Shown here: piece by piece, positions 39,000 through 49,200 of the stretch
Layout of the letters: each line of letters starts with the position of its first letter
How positions within the stretch are numbered: position 1 is the stretch's first letter
Assembly: GCF_901687125.1 (NCBI RefSeq)
Contig: NZ_CABFJY010000050.1
Location: 24,140 to 88,139 of the forward strand
Length of the DNA: 64,000 bases
DNA from: Actinobacillus vicugnae
GTDB taxonomy: Bacteria > Pseudomonadota > Gammaproteobacteria > Enterobacterales > Pasteurellaceae
Direction: 5' to 3'
Notes under the pieces: generated by a model
What the model was told of the DNA's origin: nothing
Databases searched by the model: none
Seen by the model: the letters and a program-made list of their open reading frames with translations, nothing else
Program-made: the position numbers and the translations under genes

Positions 39000-39437
39000 C
39001 TAGGCTTGCTCCGTTTCGAGTTGCCAACCGAGTTGGCGATATTGTTTGTAACGCTCACGAGCTTGGGCTTTTTCTGCTTCATCAATGGGGACAAAATCAA
39101 TGATTTGGTTAAAACTGTTGATAAAATCAGGTAGTTCCGTTTGTAGGGAAATTAGCAAATCTCGGCGTTGAGCATTGCGTTTACCTTTCCATGAAATTTC
39201 GATTGGAGTTGCGTATTGGGTAACTTCGCCCGAAAGGTTGTGCGGTACGAATGAATCTGGCTCTCTTGCCCATAATGCATCGTCAATATTAAGGGCTTGT
39301 TGCTCAGTTTCACAGGCGATTAAGACACGTTTACCCAGTTTCCAAGCCTGTGCACTTAATTCACAAGCCATCGCTTCAGCGGCACTTAATTCCGCAGAAG
39401 AAGTTTTACTGAGTAAATAAAATTTAACTTGTTTCAC
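39000..39437 (-). CDS. holC: DNA polymerase III subunit chi
   Basis: Links the clamp loader to single-strand DNA-binding protein at the replication fork. The 145 residues contain VKFYLLSKTSSAELSAAEAM, ACELSAQAWKLGKRVLIACE, DDALWAREPDSFVPHNLSGE and IDFVPIDEAEKAQARERYKQ, all family features. Length matches E. coli HolC (147). elaA follows with a one-base gap. In E. coli holC sits directly upstream of valS. Confidence 0.95.
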   Translation of the reverse strand: MKQVKFYLLSKTSSAELSAAEAMACELSAQAWKLGKRVLIACETEQQALNIDDALWAREPDSFVPHNLSGEVTQYATPIEISWKGKRNAQRRDLLISLQTELPDFINSFNQIIDFVPIDEAEKAQARERYKQYRQLGWQLETEQA

Positions 39438-39760
39438 TAAATCGCTCCGCCCAAACTCATCTAAAATACAAAACGAGTAATTCTAGCTGAAAATGAGGAA
39501 GATTTGAAATGTAAGCGGTGCTTTTTTATGACTTTTTAAGAAAAATGTAGCTTATAAAAAAATAGTTCCCCTAACCCACCCTATATTTATCACAATCAAT
39601 ACTTGGTTGTACAATGTACGCAATATAAATACACGATGACTTGTACGGGGCTACCCTGTTCAATTAAATGAAACTGCCCATCGTTTCGCCATTGTATTTT
39701 GCTCTTTGACCTGAAGCGAGGTTAGTATTCGCTTTGTGTTAAATATCTCACTAATACTTT
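39438..39760. other. Intergenic, no gene seen
   Basis: Holds the upstream region of holC (minus strand) and the 3' flank of the DIP1984-like gene. Contains one lone uptake signal (aagcggtgc near 39512). No ORF with family resemblance, tRNA or strong terminator was found. Confidence 0.4.
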
Positions 39761-40213
39761 TTATAGCTCATTTAACCAATTCGCTTGCTGAATTTGCATA
39801 TCCAGTAATCGGTGTTGTTGTGCAATATTGTCCGCTTGTTTACGGATTTGTTTAACTTCTAATGCTGCCATCATTTTAATTTCGCTACGACTATAACGGT
39901 CATGTGTTGGTGTTGCAGCATTCGCTAATGAGATCAACATGGAATGTTGCGCTTTGAGGCTTTCGCGTTTTGCTAAAGCAACGAGCATTGGCATTCCATC
40001 TGCTAATATAATGCGGTTATTCGCGCCATTAATAGCAATAACCAATTGTTCTAATGTTGCTGATGTTTGAAAATAATCTATAAGAAGTTCGTTAGGATCT
40101 TCTGCGGGTACCTCGCCTTCTTGGTATTGCGCATTTTGTGTTAAACGTTGTGTTAATTGTGCTATACGACGTTGAAGATCCGCACGTTCAATTAAAGCTT
40201 CAGCTAATTTCAT
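39761..40213 (-). CDS. DIP1984 family protein (septicolysin-like)
   Basis: A 150-residue, mostly helical soluble protein. It begins MKLAEALIERADLQRRIAQL and has a long Gln-rich C-terminal helix. This start, together with VPAEDPNELL near residue 35 and AINGANNRI near residue 60, fits the DIP1984/septicolysin family, which is widespread but of unknown function. The septicolysin name comes from a putative haemolysin and should not be read as evidence of toxicity. It is divergent from the lysM gene, with about 120 bases between their starts. Confidence 0.75.
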   Translation of the reverse strand: MKLAEALIERADLQRRIAQLTQRLTQNAQYQEGEVPAEDPNELLIDYFQTSATLEQLVIAINGANNRIILADGMPMLVALAKRESLKAQHSMLISLANAATPTHDRYSRSEIKMMAALEVKQIRKQADNIAQQHRLLDMQIQQANWLNEL

Positions 40214-40336
40214 ACTTTTTTCCTGATTGAACTAATATTCGTTTTATTACTCTAACGCAACAATTCGGCTATTTCAATCATCAGATTATGATGTAGAATA
40301 TAGCTTCCCTTAAACCTAACTTTAGAGGACTTTACC

Positions 40337-40780
40337 ATGGGGTTATTTGATTTTGCAGCAAATATCGGCAAAAAACTTTTCAATAAAGAAGAAGAGGCAT
40401 CACAAGCGGTAACAGAACATTTAAACGAGGACAATCCAGGCGTTGAAAATGTACAAGTAACCGTAGAAAACGGTGTAGCAAATTTAAGTGGTGTAGCAGC
40501 AACAGCAGCTGCAGTTGAGAAAGCCGTGTTAATGGCAGGCAACATTGAAGGTATTTCAGAAGTGAAAATCGATGGTGTTCAAATTGCTAACGGCGAAGCG
40601 CTAGCAGGCGATGATGAGTTTTATGTGATCCAAAAAGGTGATACTTTATGGGCCATCGCAACCAAAGCCTACGGCAACGGAGCAAAATATAAAGCAATCG
40701 TGGATGCGAATAAAGAAGTGATCAAAGATGAGAACAAAATCTTCCCTGGTCAAAAAATTCGTATTCCAAAAGGCTTATAA
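40337..40780 (+). CDS. lysM: BON and LysM domain protein (YgaU/Kbp-like)
   Basis: A 147-residue soluble protein with an N-terminal BON domain (about 25-90) and a C-terminal LysM domain (about 97-146; YVIQKGDTLWAIATKAYGNG, then IFPGQKIRIPKGL). This is the layout of E. coli YgaU, a cytosolic potassium-binding protein (Kbp). There is no signal peptide (MGLFDFAANIGKKLFNKEEE), which fits a cytosolic place. A ribosome-binding site (gaggac) precedes the ATG. Confidence 0.9.
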   Translation: MGLFDFAANIGKKLFNKEEEASQAVTEHLNEDNPGVENVQVTVENGVANLSGVAATAAAVEKAVLMAGNIEGISEVKIDGVQIANGEALAGDDEFYVIQKGDTLWAIATKAYGNGAKYKAIVDANKEVIKDENKIFPGQKIRIPKGL

Positions 40781-40888
40781 TTTTTTCTAATTTGCAAAAA
40801 ATCAGCAAAATTTGACCGCTTGTATGGCAAAGATTGCTGATTTTTTTATTATTCTCGGATCAAATTTTGATTATCCCTCGACAGTCCA

Positions 40889-40917
40889 TTGACATAACGT
40901 TACAATGTGCGTCTATT
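40889..40917 (+). promoter_or_regulatory. Probable sigma-70 promoter of tig
   Basis: TTGACA (40889-40894), a 17-base spacer and TCTATT (40912-40917), 39 bases before the tig ATG. Confidence 0.5.
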
Positions 40918-40955
40918 TCTGTATCTTTTATATACCCACAACTTGAGGTTTAAGA

Positions 40956-42257
40956 ATGTCAATTTCTATTGAAACTTTAGAAGGCTTACAACGCCGCGTA
41001 ACAATTACTGTAGCTGCAGACAAAATTGAAGCGGCTTATAAAGAACAATTAAAAGGCTATGCGAAAAATGCTCGTGTAGATGGCTTCCGTAAAGGTAAAG
41101 TGCCACACGCAATTATCGAACAACGTTTCGGTTTAGCGGCTCGCCAAGATGTATTATCTGATGAAATGCAACGTGCTTTCTTTGATGCGGTAATCGCAGA
41201 GAAAATCAACCTTGCAGGTCGTCCAACATTCACGCCAAACAACTATCAACCAGGTCAAGAATTTAGCTTCACAGCAACATTCGAAGTATTCCCAGAAGTT
41301 GAATTAAAAGGCTTAGAAAACATTGAAGTTGAAAAACCAGTAGTAGAAATTACAGAAGCTGATTTAGACAAAATGATCGATGTATTACGCAAACAACAAG
41401 CAACTTGGGCTGAATCTCAAGATGCGGCAAAAGCAGAAGATCGTGTTGTGATTGATTTCGTTGGTTCTGTTGATGGTGAAGAATTTGAAGGTGGTAAAGC
41501 TACAGACTTCACTTTAGCAATGGGTCAAGGTCGTATGATCCCTGGTTTTGAAGAAGGTATCGTGGGTCACAAAGCGGGCGAACAATTCGATATCGATGTT
41601 ACTTTCCCAGCAGAATACCACGCTGAAAACTTAAAAGGTAAAGCAGCTAAATTCGCTATTACACTTAAGAAAGTAGAAAACATCGTTCTTCCTGAATTAA
41701 CAGAAGAGTTTGTAAAAAAATTCGGTTCAGCAAAAACAGTTGAAGAGTTACGTGCAGAAATTAAGAAAAATATGCAACGTGAACTTAAAAACGCAGTAAC
41801 TGCACGTGTGAAAAACCAAGTAATTAACGGTTTAATCGCACAAAACGAAATCGAAGTACCAGCAGCAGCAGTTGCAGAAGAAGTAGATGTATTACGTCGT
41901 CAAGCCGTACAGCGTTTCGGTGGTAAACCAGAAATGGCTGCACAATTACCAGCTGAATTATTTGAAGCGGATGCAAAACGTCGTGTTCAAGTAGGTTTAT
42001 TACTTTCAACAGTAATCGGTACTAACGAATTAAAAGTGGATGAACAACGTGTTGAAGAAACGATTGCAGAAATCGCTTCAGCTTACGAACAACCAGCAGA
42101 AGTTGTTGCTCACTATGCGAAAAACCGTCAATTAACTGAAAATATCCGTAATGTGGTATTAGAAGAACAAGCGGTTGAAGCAGTACTTGCAAAAGCGAAA
42201 GTAACTGAAAAAGCAACCTCTTTTGATGAAGTAATGGCTCAACAAGCGCAAGGCTAA
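40956..42257 (+). CDS. tig: Trigger factor
   Basis: Ribosome-bound chaperone and peptidyl-prolyl isomerase that meets nascent chains. The 433 residues show the N-terminal ribosome-binding domain with the signature [17 protein letters not shown] (about residue 43), the central FKBP domain (about 160-245; [19 protein letters not shown]) and the helical C-terminal arms. Length matches E. coli (432). Codon use is strongly biased, as for abundant proteins. It is monocistronic with its own promoter and terminator. Confidence 0.98.
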   Translation: MSISIETLEGLQRRVTITVAADKIEAAYKEQLKGYAKNARVDGFRKGKVPHAIIEQRFGLAARQDVLSDEMQRAFFDAVIAEKINLAGRPTFTPNNYQPGQEFSFTATFEVFPEVELKGLENIEVEKPVVEITEADLDKMIDVLRKQQATWAESQDAAKAEDRVVIDFVGSVDGEEFEGGKATDFTLAMGQGRMIPGFEEGIVGHKAGEQFDIDVTFPAEYHAENLKGKAAKFAITLKKVENIVLPELTEEFVKKFGSAKTVEELRAEIKKNMQRELKNAVTARVKNQVINGLIAQNEIEVPAAAVAEEVDVLRRQAVQRFGGKPEMAAQLPAELFEADAKRRVQVGLLLSTVIGTNELKVDEQRVEETIAEIASAYEQPAEVVAHYAKNRQLTENIRNVVLEEQAVEAVLAKAKVTEKATSFDEVMAQQAQG

Positions 42258-42268
42258 TTCTCAATTCT

Positions 42269-42294
42269 AAAGCTCTCCTGCCTGGAGAGCTTTT
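42269..42294 (+). terminator. Terminator of tig
   Basis: Stem aaagctctcc (42269-42278) with ggagagcttt (42284-42293), loop of 5, followed by ttaatta. Confidence 0.85.
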
Positions 42295-42308
42295 AATTAG
42301 CATATGAT

Positions 42309-42362
42309 AAGCGGTTGATTTTTGGGAAAAATTTGCAAAATTTTATCTAAAAATGACCGCTT
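42309..42362. repeat. Inverted pair of uptake signals between tig and the rhodanese gene
   Basis: aagcggttgattttt (from 42309) faces aaaaatgaccgctt (ending 42362). The right copy has a standard core, the left a variant; the loop is about 25 bases. Confidence 0.6.
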
Positions 42363-42389
42363 TTATTTTAACCAAAAGAGAATGACGTC

Positions 42390-42839
42390 ATGGATTTAAC
42401 CTTTACTCAACAACTCCAACAATTTATAAGCTCTCATCCAATTCTTGTCTTTGCATGGATTGCTGTCTTTGTTGCTGTACTGTTCAACTTTTATAAGAGT
42501 GCAACCAGCAAATTCAAAACCATTGAACACGCACAAGCAACACAACTTGTGAACAAAGAAGAAGGGGTATTCCTCGATTTACGTTCAGAAGATGAATTCC
42601 GTGCGGGTCATATCGTAGATAGCCACCATATTCTGCCAAGCGAAATCAAGGCAAATAATGTTCACCCAATCGAAAAATATAAAGATCGCCCAGTGATCTT
42701 AGTAGATAGTAATGGTTTCTCTGCAGGTTCTAGTGCGGATTTACTTGCGAAACAAGGCTTTAATAAAGTATATGTGCTAAAAGAAGGCATTTTAGGCTGG
42801 CGTTCGGCAAATCTTCCAACTGTTAAAAAACACAAATAA
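42390..42839 (+). CDS. yibN: Rhodanese-like domain membrane protein (YibN type)
   Basis: A 149-residue protein with an N-terminal membrane helix (about residues 16-32) and a rhodanese domain (EGVFLDLRSEDEFRAGHI near residue 55). The usual catalytic cysteine position reads VDSNGFSAGSSA, with serine or glycine in place of cysteine, so sulfur transfer is doubtful, as for other YibN-like proteins. It precedes secB and gpsA, the same order as E. coli yibN-grxC-secB-gpsA without grxC. Confidence 0.88.
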   Translation: MDLTFTQQLQQFISSHPILVFAWIAVFVAVLFNFYKSATSKFKTIEHAQATQLVNKEEGVFLDLRSEDEFRAGHIVDSHHILPSEIKANNVHPIEKYKDRPVILVDSNGFSAGSSADLLAKQGFNKVYVLKEGILGWRSANLPTVKKHK

Positions 42840-42852
42840 TTAAGGAAATATT

Positions 42853-43353
42853 ATGGCTGAAGAAAATCAAGTTGCGGCTCAAGAAGAACAGCAAACTCCA
42901 TTTGAACTTCAAATTCAACGTATTTATATCAAAGACGTTTCGTTTGAAGCACCAAATTTACCAACAATTTTCCACCAAGAGTGGAAACCTCAATTAGGCT
43001 TCGAGCTTGATACAGAAACAAGACAATTAGATGAAGATCTTTATGAAGTTGTGTTACATATTAATGTTTCAACAACCTTAGAAGACAGTGGCGACACAGC
43101 ATTTATTTGTGAAGTAAAACAAGCGGGTGTATTTACGATCAAAGGTTTAGAAGGCATTCAATTAGCACACTGCTTAGCATCACAATGCCCGAATGTGCTT
43201 TATCCGTATGCACGTGAGTTAATCGCAAGCTTAGTAAACCGTGGTACATTCCCAGCATTAAATTTATCGCCAGTAAACTTTGATGCTCTGTTTATGGACT
43301 ACTTACAACGCCAAGAAGCAGAACAAAACGCGGCTGCGCCAGCGGTAAACTAA
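42853..43353 (+). CDS. secB: Protein-export chaperone SecB
   Basis: Cytosolic tetrameric chaperone that keeps preproteins unfolded and hands them to SecA. The 166 residues match the family through [59 protein letters not shown] and [20 protein letters not shown]. Length is normal (155-170), with an extra Ala/Gln-rich tail. It starts 13 bases after the rhodanese gene with a good AAGGAA site. Confidence 0.97.
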   Translation: MAEENQVAAQEEQQTPFELQIQRIYIKDVSFEAPNLPTIFHQEWKPQLGFELDTETRQLDEDLYEVVLHINVSTTLEDSGDTAFICEVKQAGVFTIKGLEGIQLAHCLASQCPNVLYPYARELIASLVNRGTFPALNLSPVNFDALFMDYLQRQEAEQNAAAPAVN

Positions 43354-43365
43354 TCCCTCTTTGCT

Positions 43366-43395
43366 AAAAGGTATGCAATATTGCATACCTTTTTC
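43366..43395 (+). terminator. Terminator of secB
   Basis: A perfect palindrome aaaaggtatgcaat/attgcatacctttt followed by tttc, ending the yibN-secB unit before gpsA. Confidence 0.88.
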
Positions 43396-43525
43396 TTTGC
43401 CTCACAAATGATAATGATGCAAAACTTTGCATAGGTTTAAATTGCCTGAATTGACGGATTCACACCAAATGCTATATTGAGCCTTTCTGTTTTATCAGCC
43501 TATTTCGTATAATAAGGATAATTTA

Positions 43526-44536
43526 ATGAGTGAAATTTATTCAGCACCAGTAGCCGTTTTAGGTGCGGGATCTTATGGTACGGCACTTGCGATTGCACTC
43601 GCTCGCAATGGTCATAAAACCTATTTATGGGGACATCAACCTGCAACTATGGCAGTTTTAGCTACTGAACGCATGAATAATGCTTTTCTACCCAATATCT
43701 CTTTTCCAGAAGCGCTAGAAATTGAAAGTGATTTAGCTCAAGCGCTTGCCAAAGTAAAAGATATTCTGATTGTTGTGCCAAGCCATGTATTCGCTGACGT
43801 TTTAACCCAAATTCGACCGCTACTAAATAGCCAACATCGTATTATGTGGGCAACAAAAGGCTTAGAACGCAATACAGGGCGTTTATTACAAACCGTTGCG
43901 CAAGAAATTTTAGGCGATCAATACCCACTTGCGGTGCTTTCTGGCCCAACATTTGCCAAAGAATTAGCGCAAGGCTTACCTACCGCCATTGCCTTAGCCT
44001 CAAATAACGCACAATTTGCCGATGAAATGCAACAGCGCATCCATTGTTCTAAAGCATTTCGGGTCTATTTAAATAACGATATGATTGGCGTGCAACTCGG
44101 TGGCGCAATTAAAAATGTGATTGCGATTGGTGCAGGAATTTCAGATGGTATGGGCTTTGGTGCAAATGCAAGAACAGCGTTAATCACCCGTGGATTAGCT
44201 GAAATTGGACGTTTAGGCGCATCGCTCGGCGCTAATCCGAATACCTTTATGGGAATGGCTGGTTTAGGTGATTTAGTGCTAACTTGTACCGATAATCAAT
44301 CACGTAACCGCCGTTTTGGCTTAATGCTCGGGCAAGGTAAAACAGCCGAAGAGGCAATGGCTGAAATCGGGCAGGTGGTTGAAGGATTTTATAATACGAA
44401 AGAAGCTTATCTACTAGCACAAAATCAAGGTGTAGAAATGCCGATTGTTGAACAGATTTACCAAATGCTATTTTGCGGCAAAAATGCACATGATGTTGTG
44501 GCAACCCTATTAGGACGTGAACGCAAAGGCGAATAA
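43526..44536 (+). CDS. gpsA: Glycerol-3-phosphate dehydrogenase [NAD(P)+]
   Basis: Reduces dihydroxyacetone phosphate to glycerol 3-phosphate for phospholipid synthesis; this product could also feed CDP-glycerol formation for the polysaccharide cluster. The 336 residues begin with the Rossmann motif [19 protein letters not shown] and contain [46 protein letters not shown] (catalytic lysine) and [10 protein letters not shown]. It is followed after 13 bases by cysE, the gammaproteobacterial order secB-gpsA-cysE. Confidence 0.98.
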   Translation: MSEIYSAPVAVLGAGSYGTALAIALARNGHKTYLWGHQPATMAVLATERMNNAFLPNISFPEALEIESDLAQALAKVKDILIVVPSHVFADVLTQIRPLLNSQHRIMWATKGLERNTGRLLQTVAQEILGDQYPLAVLSGPTFAKELAQGLPTAIALASNNAQFADEMQQRIHCSKAFRVYLNNDMIGVQLGGAIKNVIAIGAGISDGMGFGANARTALITRGLAEIGRLGASLGANPNTFMGMAGLGDLVLTCTDNQSRNRRFGLMLGQGKTAEEAMAEIGQVVEGFYNTKEAYLLAQNQGVEMPIVEQIYQMLFCGKNAHDVVATLLGRERKGE

Positions 44537-44549
44537 AGAGGTTTTAAAA

Positions 44550-45365
44550 ATGAATGCAAGCGAACTTAATCACATTTGGCAAAGTATTCGAGAAGAAGCA
44601 CAGGAATTGGTCGAAAATGAGCCAATGCTAGCAAGTTTCTTCCATGCGACGATTCTCAAACATAGTAATTTGGGTGGTTCGTTAAGCTATATTTTAGCGA
44701 ATAAACTCGCAAACCCAATTATGCCAGCAATTGCTTTAAAAGAAATTATTGAAGAAGCCTATCAAGCTGATCCACAAATTATTGCCAGTGCCGCTTGTGA
44801 TATTGATGCAGTTCGCACCCGAGATCCTGCAGTAGATAAATGGACTACGCCATTATTGTATTTAAAAGGCTACCATGCGATCCAAAGCTATCGAGTAACT
44901 CATTACCTTTGGCAACAAGGGCGTAAAGCACTCGCAATTTACCTACAAAATGAAATTTCGGTTGCTTTTGATGTGGATATTCACCCCGCTGCAAAATTGG
45001 GGTGTGGTATTATGTTCGACCATGCAACAGGTATTGTGGTGGGCGAAACGGCAGTGATTGAAAATGATGTATCTATTCTACAAGGAGTTACTTTAGGCGG
45101 AACGGGGAAAGAACATGGCGATCGTCATCCTAAGATTCGTGAAGGCGTTATGATTGGTGCAGGCGCAAAAATTTTAGGTAATATCGAAATCGGCCGCTAC
45201 TCAAAAATTGGCGCAAACTCTGTTGTATTACAAGCTGTGCCAGATCACGCCACCGCTGCGGGCGTTCCAGCTCGGGTTGTGGGGCAATCGTCAGCACAAA
45301 AACCAGCATTCGATATGAACCAATATTTTGAAGATATTGAAGGCACTTACGGAGACGGTATTTAA
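44550..45365 (+). CDS. cysE: Serine O-acetyltransferase
   Basis: Makes O-acetylserine, the precursor of cysteine, and is normally feedback-inhibited by cysteine. The 271 residues have the N-terminal helical SATase domain and the left-handed beta-helix with hexapeptide repeats (DVDIHPAAKLGCGIMFDHAT, GVTLGGTGKEHGDRHPKIRE). The ATG at 44550 is preceded by AAAGAGG and gives the family start (MNASELNHIWQSIREEAQEL); the earlier in-frame ATG at 44517 lies inside gpsA. Confidence 0.97.
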   Translation: MNASELNHIWQSIREEAQELVENEPMLASFFHATILKHSNLGGSLSYILANKLANPIMPAIALKEIIEEAYQADPQIIASAACDIDAVRTRDPAVDKWTTPLLYLKGYHAIQSYRVTHYLWQQGRKALAIYLQNEISVAFDVDIHPAAKLGCGIMFDHATGIVVGETAVIENDVSILQGVTLGGTGKEHGDRHPKIREGVMIGAGAKILGNIEIGRYSKIGANSVVLQAVPDHATAAGVPARVVGQSSAQKPAFDMNQYFEDIEGTYGDGI

Positions 45366-45463
45366 TTCCCCTTCGCAAGCGGTTAAATTTGCCTAAGATT
45401 TTACAAATCAAACCCGTATGCATAAATAAATTTGAGCGCTTTGCTCCACTGAAAGCCATAAAA

Positions 45464-45491
45464 ACAAAGCCCGCACAATTGCGGGCTTTGT
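45464..45491. terminator. Bidirectional terminator between cysE and the repeat lipoprotein
   Basis: An 11-bp stem caaagcccgca (45465-45475) with tgcgggctttg (45480-45490), loop of 4, with A-rich and T-rich flanks, between two convergent genes. Confidence 0.88.
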
Positions 45492-45521
45492 TGCTTTGGT
45501 TTGGAGACACCTTAACAAGAA

Positions 45522-46067
45522 TTATTTAGCTTCAACGGCTTCTTTTACTTCAGTTGCTTTTTCTTTTACTGCTTCAGCTGCTGCTTCAACTTTAGTTGCT
45601 GCTGCATCTTTAACTTCTGCTGCTTTATCTGCTACTGCTTGCGCTGCTTCTTGAGTTGCTGCTTTTGCTTCTTCAACTTTAGTTGCTGCCGCATCTTTAA
45701 CTTCTTCAACTTTAGTTGCTGCTGCATCTTCTACTTCAGACGCTTTGTCTGCTACTGCTTGTGCTGCTTCTTGAGTTGCTGCTTTTGCTTCTTCAACTTT
45801 TGCCGCTGCTGCATCTTTTGCTTCAGTGGCTTTATCTGCTACAGCTTGCGCTGCTTCTTGAGTCGCTGCTTTTGCTTCTTCAACTTTTGCCGCTGCTGCA
45901 TCTTTTGCTTCAGTGGCTTTATCTGCTACAGCTTGCGCTGCTTCTTGAGTTGCTACTTTTGCTTCTTCAACTTTTGCCGCTGCTGCATCTTTCGCTTGAT
46001 TTGCTTGATCACAAGCAGCTAAAGTTAATGTTGTACCTAATACTAATGCTAATAAAGATTTTTTCAT
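45522..46067 (-). CDS. Repetitive Ala/Lys/Glu-rich lipoprotein
   Basis: A 181-residue protein with a lipoprotein signal peptide (MKKSLLALVLGTTLTLAAC, lipidated Cys19). The rest is almost all repeats of about 29 residues built on KDAAAAKVEEAK-ATQEAAQAVADK, alternating Ala with Lys and Glu. This predicts one long amphipathic helix or coiled coil, resembling LEA-like or apolipoprotein-like bacterial repeat proteins. The ATG at 46067 is chosen because it gives the signal peptide; the longer frame from 46178 would destroy it. Function unknown; a periplasmic membrane-surface or stress role is a guess. Confidence 0.8.
   Translation of the reverse strand: MKKSLLALVLGTTLTLAACDQANQAKDAAAAKVEEAKVATQEAAQAVADKATEAKDAAAAKVEEAKAATQEAAQAVADKATEAKDAAAAKVEEAKAATQEAAQAVADKASEVEDAAATKVEEVKDAAATKVEEAKAATQEAAQAVADKAAEVKDAAATKVEAAAEAVKEKATEVKEAVEAK
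45600..46000. repeat. 87-bp tandem repeats within the lipoprotein gene
   Basis: Units of about 87 bases (29 codons) are repeated in tandem. The two central copies, around 45780-45950, differ at only a few bases; the outer copies are more diverged. Copy number could change by recombination without shifting the frame. Confidence 0.75.
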
Positions 46068-46181
46068 TTGCTTTTCCTTATGTAAAAAGAGAGTTTGCGA
46101 CTTTTTATCAAGCGCATTCGGGGTTTTTAGACTGAGCTTATTCTCAGAAGTTGCAACTATAACAGCTTTATTGAACAAAAA

Positions 46182-46210
46182 AAAGCCAATTAGTAATACT
46201 AATTGGCTTT
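46182..46210 (-). terminator. Terminator of rne
   Basis: A 13-bp stem aaagccaattagt (46182-46194) with actaattggcttt (46198-46210), loop of 3, followed on the minus strand by nine T, just past the rne stop. Confidence 0.92.
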
Positions 46211-46238
46211 AAATGCTATAAATTATAGCTTATTCAAA

Positions 46239-49200
46239 CTAAGTTCTCGCAACACGAGGTGCAGAATGTACATGGCTTACTGCACTTGAATGTCCACCAA
46301 AACCTTTACCATGGAAGTAATATTTTGATTGTGTCCACTCTGTTACATTTGCCGCCACAGACATTTCTGCGGGCGCTGATGCCACGGTCATCGCTGCTTT
46401 AGTATGCTGTACTCGAGAGAATGTTCCTAAGTGACCAGAGAAACTATAACTACTTACATAAGTAGATACTGGTGCCACAATTTCTGTTGTTACCTGTTCA
46501 ATTGCTGGTGCTGAAGTTGCTTGTGCTTGATGTTTCTGCACACGCTCATTTTTCTCTTTCACTAAATCACGATCAGAAGGTTGCGCAACAAAACCACCTA
46601 ATGGTGCAACGTGTTTCGCCATCGCTTTTTCAACTAATTGTGGATCTTCTTTTGCTTCATCAACAGTAACATAATGCGCACGCCCTTTGTTTTCTTTCAC
46701 CAAATCACGATCAGAATGCTGAGTAACAAAAGCGCCAAACGGTGCACTAGAATTTACACTCTTCTCTGCCGTTTGAGCTTGCGTTTTCACTTCTGGCTCT
46801 TGCTGCTGTTCTAGCATTTCATCTACCGATAAGAAGCGTGGTTTGTCTTCCGCTACTTTCTGGGTTTGTTTTTGAGCGGTTGACTGATTGCTAAATTTCA
46901 CCCAAATCTTACCGCTTGCCATTTCTGGCGAAGCTACCGCTGCTGCTAAAGGCATTGCTGCAGTTGCAGATTGTTCACGACGATTATCACGACGACGCTG
47001 ATTACCTACACGTAAGTGGCGTGGTAAACGGCGTTGACGATTATTTTCACACTGTTCGGTACGCTTTTCTGCAACCACAACTTCTGTATTAGTTTCTGTT
47101 ACAACATTTACTGCTTTATCTGCTAGTTTAGCGACTACTGGTGCAACTTCAACATTTGCTAACTGCTGTGCTTTTGGCTCGACCAATTGTGGCTTATCTG
47201 CCACTGCTTTCGTCGTTGTAGCTGCTGCGACTACTGGTTGATTGCTCTCGTTATTTGTACTTTCGTTTGTTTCAACACGTACTTTTTTACGCAAATCACG
47301 GCGCTGACGACGTTCTGCAATTTGATTTTCACGTGCTGGACGTTGCGTTTGTGTTTGCTCCATTTGAACTTCTTGTGCGCCAGCAATTTCTTCAATCACT
47401 TGGCGACGCGCTTTTTTCGACTCTGTACGCTCTTGGTTGCGTTCTTGACGTTGCGCTTTTTGCTCGTCTTGTTGCTGCTGTTTACGTTCTTGGCGCTCTG
47501 CACGGTTTGGACGCTCACGACGATTGCGGCGCTCACGTTGATTGCGTGCTTTTGGTTTAGGTTTTTCTTCCTCTTTTTCTTCCGCAGCAAACCAGCTTTT
47601 CACTGTTGCAATTAAACGGCTAAATAGAGAAGGTTTAGCTGGAGCGGCTGGTGTTGGCGCAGGTTGTAGATTTAATTCCGAGCTTTGTAGAACAGATTCT
47701 ACGGTAATCACTGGCTCATTACGTGTTACTAGAGCTTCTTCCGAAACGGTATGTGTATTCGGTTGGGCTTCTTCTTCACGCGCGTGATAATGTTTCGCTA
47801 AGTCGTAGCTAAGGGTTGGTAACACTTCATTTTCACGTAAACGATATACACTGAAATGTGGTGTTTCCATACTTTCTGTCGGTACTACCACCACTTGCAC
47901 GTTATGGCGTTTTTCAATGCTTGAAATCGCTTTACGTTTTTCATTAAGTAAGTAAGAGGCAATTTGTACAGGTACAATCGTATGCACTTGTGCAGTATTT
48001 TCTTTAATTGCTTCCTCTTCTAATAAACGTAAAATCGACAACGCTATAGATTCGTTATCACGCACTTTACCCGTACCCTGACAACGTGGACAAACATGGC
48101 TTGATGCTTCGCTTAATGATGGACTTAAACGCTGACGACTCATTTCTAATAAGCCAAAGCGAGAAATACGCCCGAATTGAATACGTGCACGGTCTTGGCG
48201 TGTTGCCTCACGGATACGGTTTTCCACTTCACGTTGATGACGAACTGGCGTCATATCAATAAAGTCGATCACAATTAAACCGCCTAAGTCACGTAAACGT
48301 AATTGGCGCGCAATTTCGTCTGCTGCTTCCAGGTTGGTATTCAGTGCAGTTTCTTCAATATCGCCACCACGAGTTGAGCGTGATGAGTTAATATCAATTG
48401 CAGTCAATGCTTCTGTCACATCAATTACAATTGAACCGCCAGATGGTAAACGCACCTCACGTTGGAATGCCGATTCAATTTGTGATTCGATTTGATAGTG
48501 ACTAAACAGGGGCACTTCGCCTTCATATAAGCGCACTCGATTAATGAAATCTGGGCGCACTAAACGAATATGGTTTTTCGCTTTCTCGAAGATTTTTTTG
48601 TTATCAATTAAGATTTCACCAATATCACGGCGAAGGTAGTCACGAATTGCTCGTACAATTACATCACTTTCTTGATGAATAAGGAATGGTGCAGGACGAG
48701 ATTCCGCCGCTTTTTTAATTACTTCCCAATGATGTAATAATACTTTTAAGTCCCACTGGAGTTCTTCTGGTGATTTGCCCACGCCCGCAGTACGAACGAT
48801 TAACCCCACATCTTCAGGCACATCTAAGCAATCTAATGCTTCTTTTAATTCTAAACGTTCATCACCTTCAATACGGCGAGAAATACCGCCCGCACGAGGA
48901 TTGTTTGGCATTAAAACTAAATAGCTACCCGCTAGTGAAATAAAAGTCGTTAGTGCAGCACCTTTATTGCCACGCTCTTCTTTATTCACTTGAACAATAA
49001 CTTCTTGCCCTTCTTTGATAATATCTTTGATATTTGGGCGACCGTTGAATACATAATCCGCTGGAAAGTATTCACGAGAGATCTCTTTTAAAGGAAGGAA
49101 GCCATGGCGTTCTGCACCATAATCAACGAATGCAGCTTCAAGGCTTGGTTCAACACGGGTGATTTTCCCTTTGTAGATATTCGATTTTTTTTGTTCGTGT

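Noticed and set aside
45639..46135. Two long Leu- or Phe/Cys-rich plus-strand ORFs over the repeat lipoprotein
   Set aside because: Produced by the antisense of Ala/Lys/Glu repeats; the minus-strand frame has a true lipoprotein signal.
46472..47787. Plus-strand ORFs of 65-142 codons across the rne tail
   Set aside because: Shadows of the Arg/Gln/Lys-rich disordered tail of RNase E; low-complexity Leu/Phe/Cys sequence.
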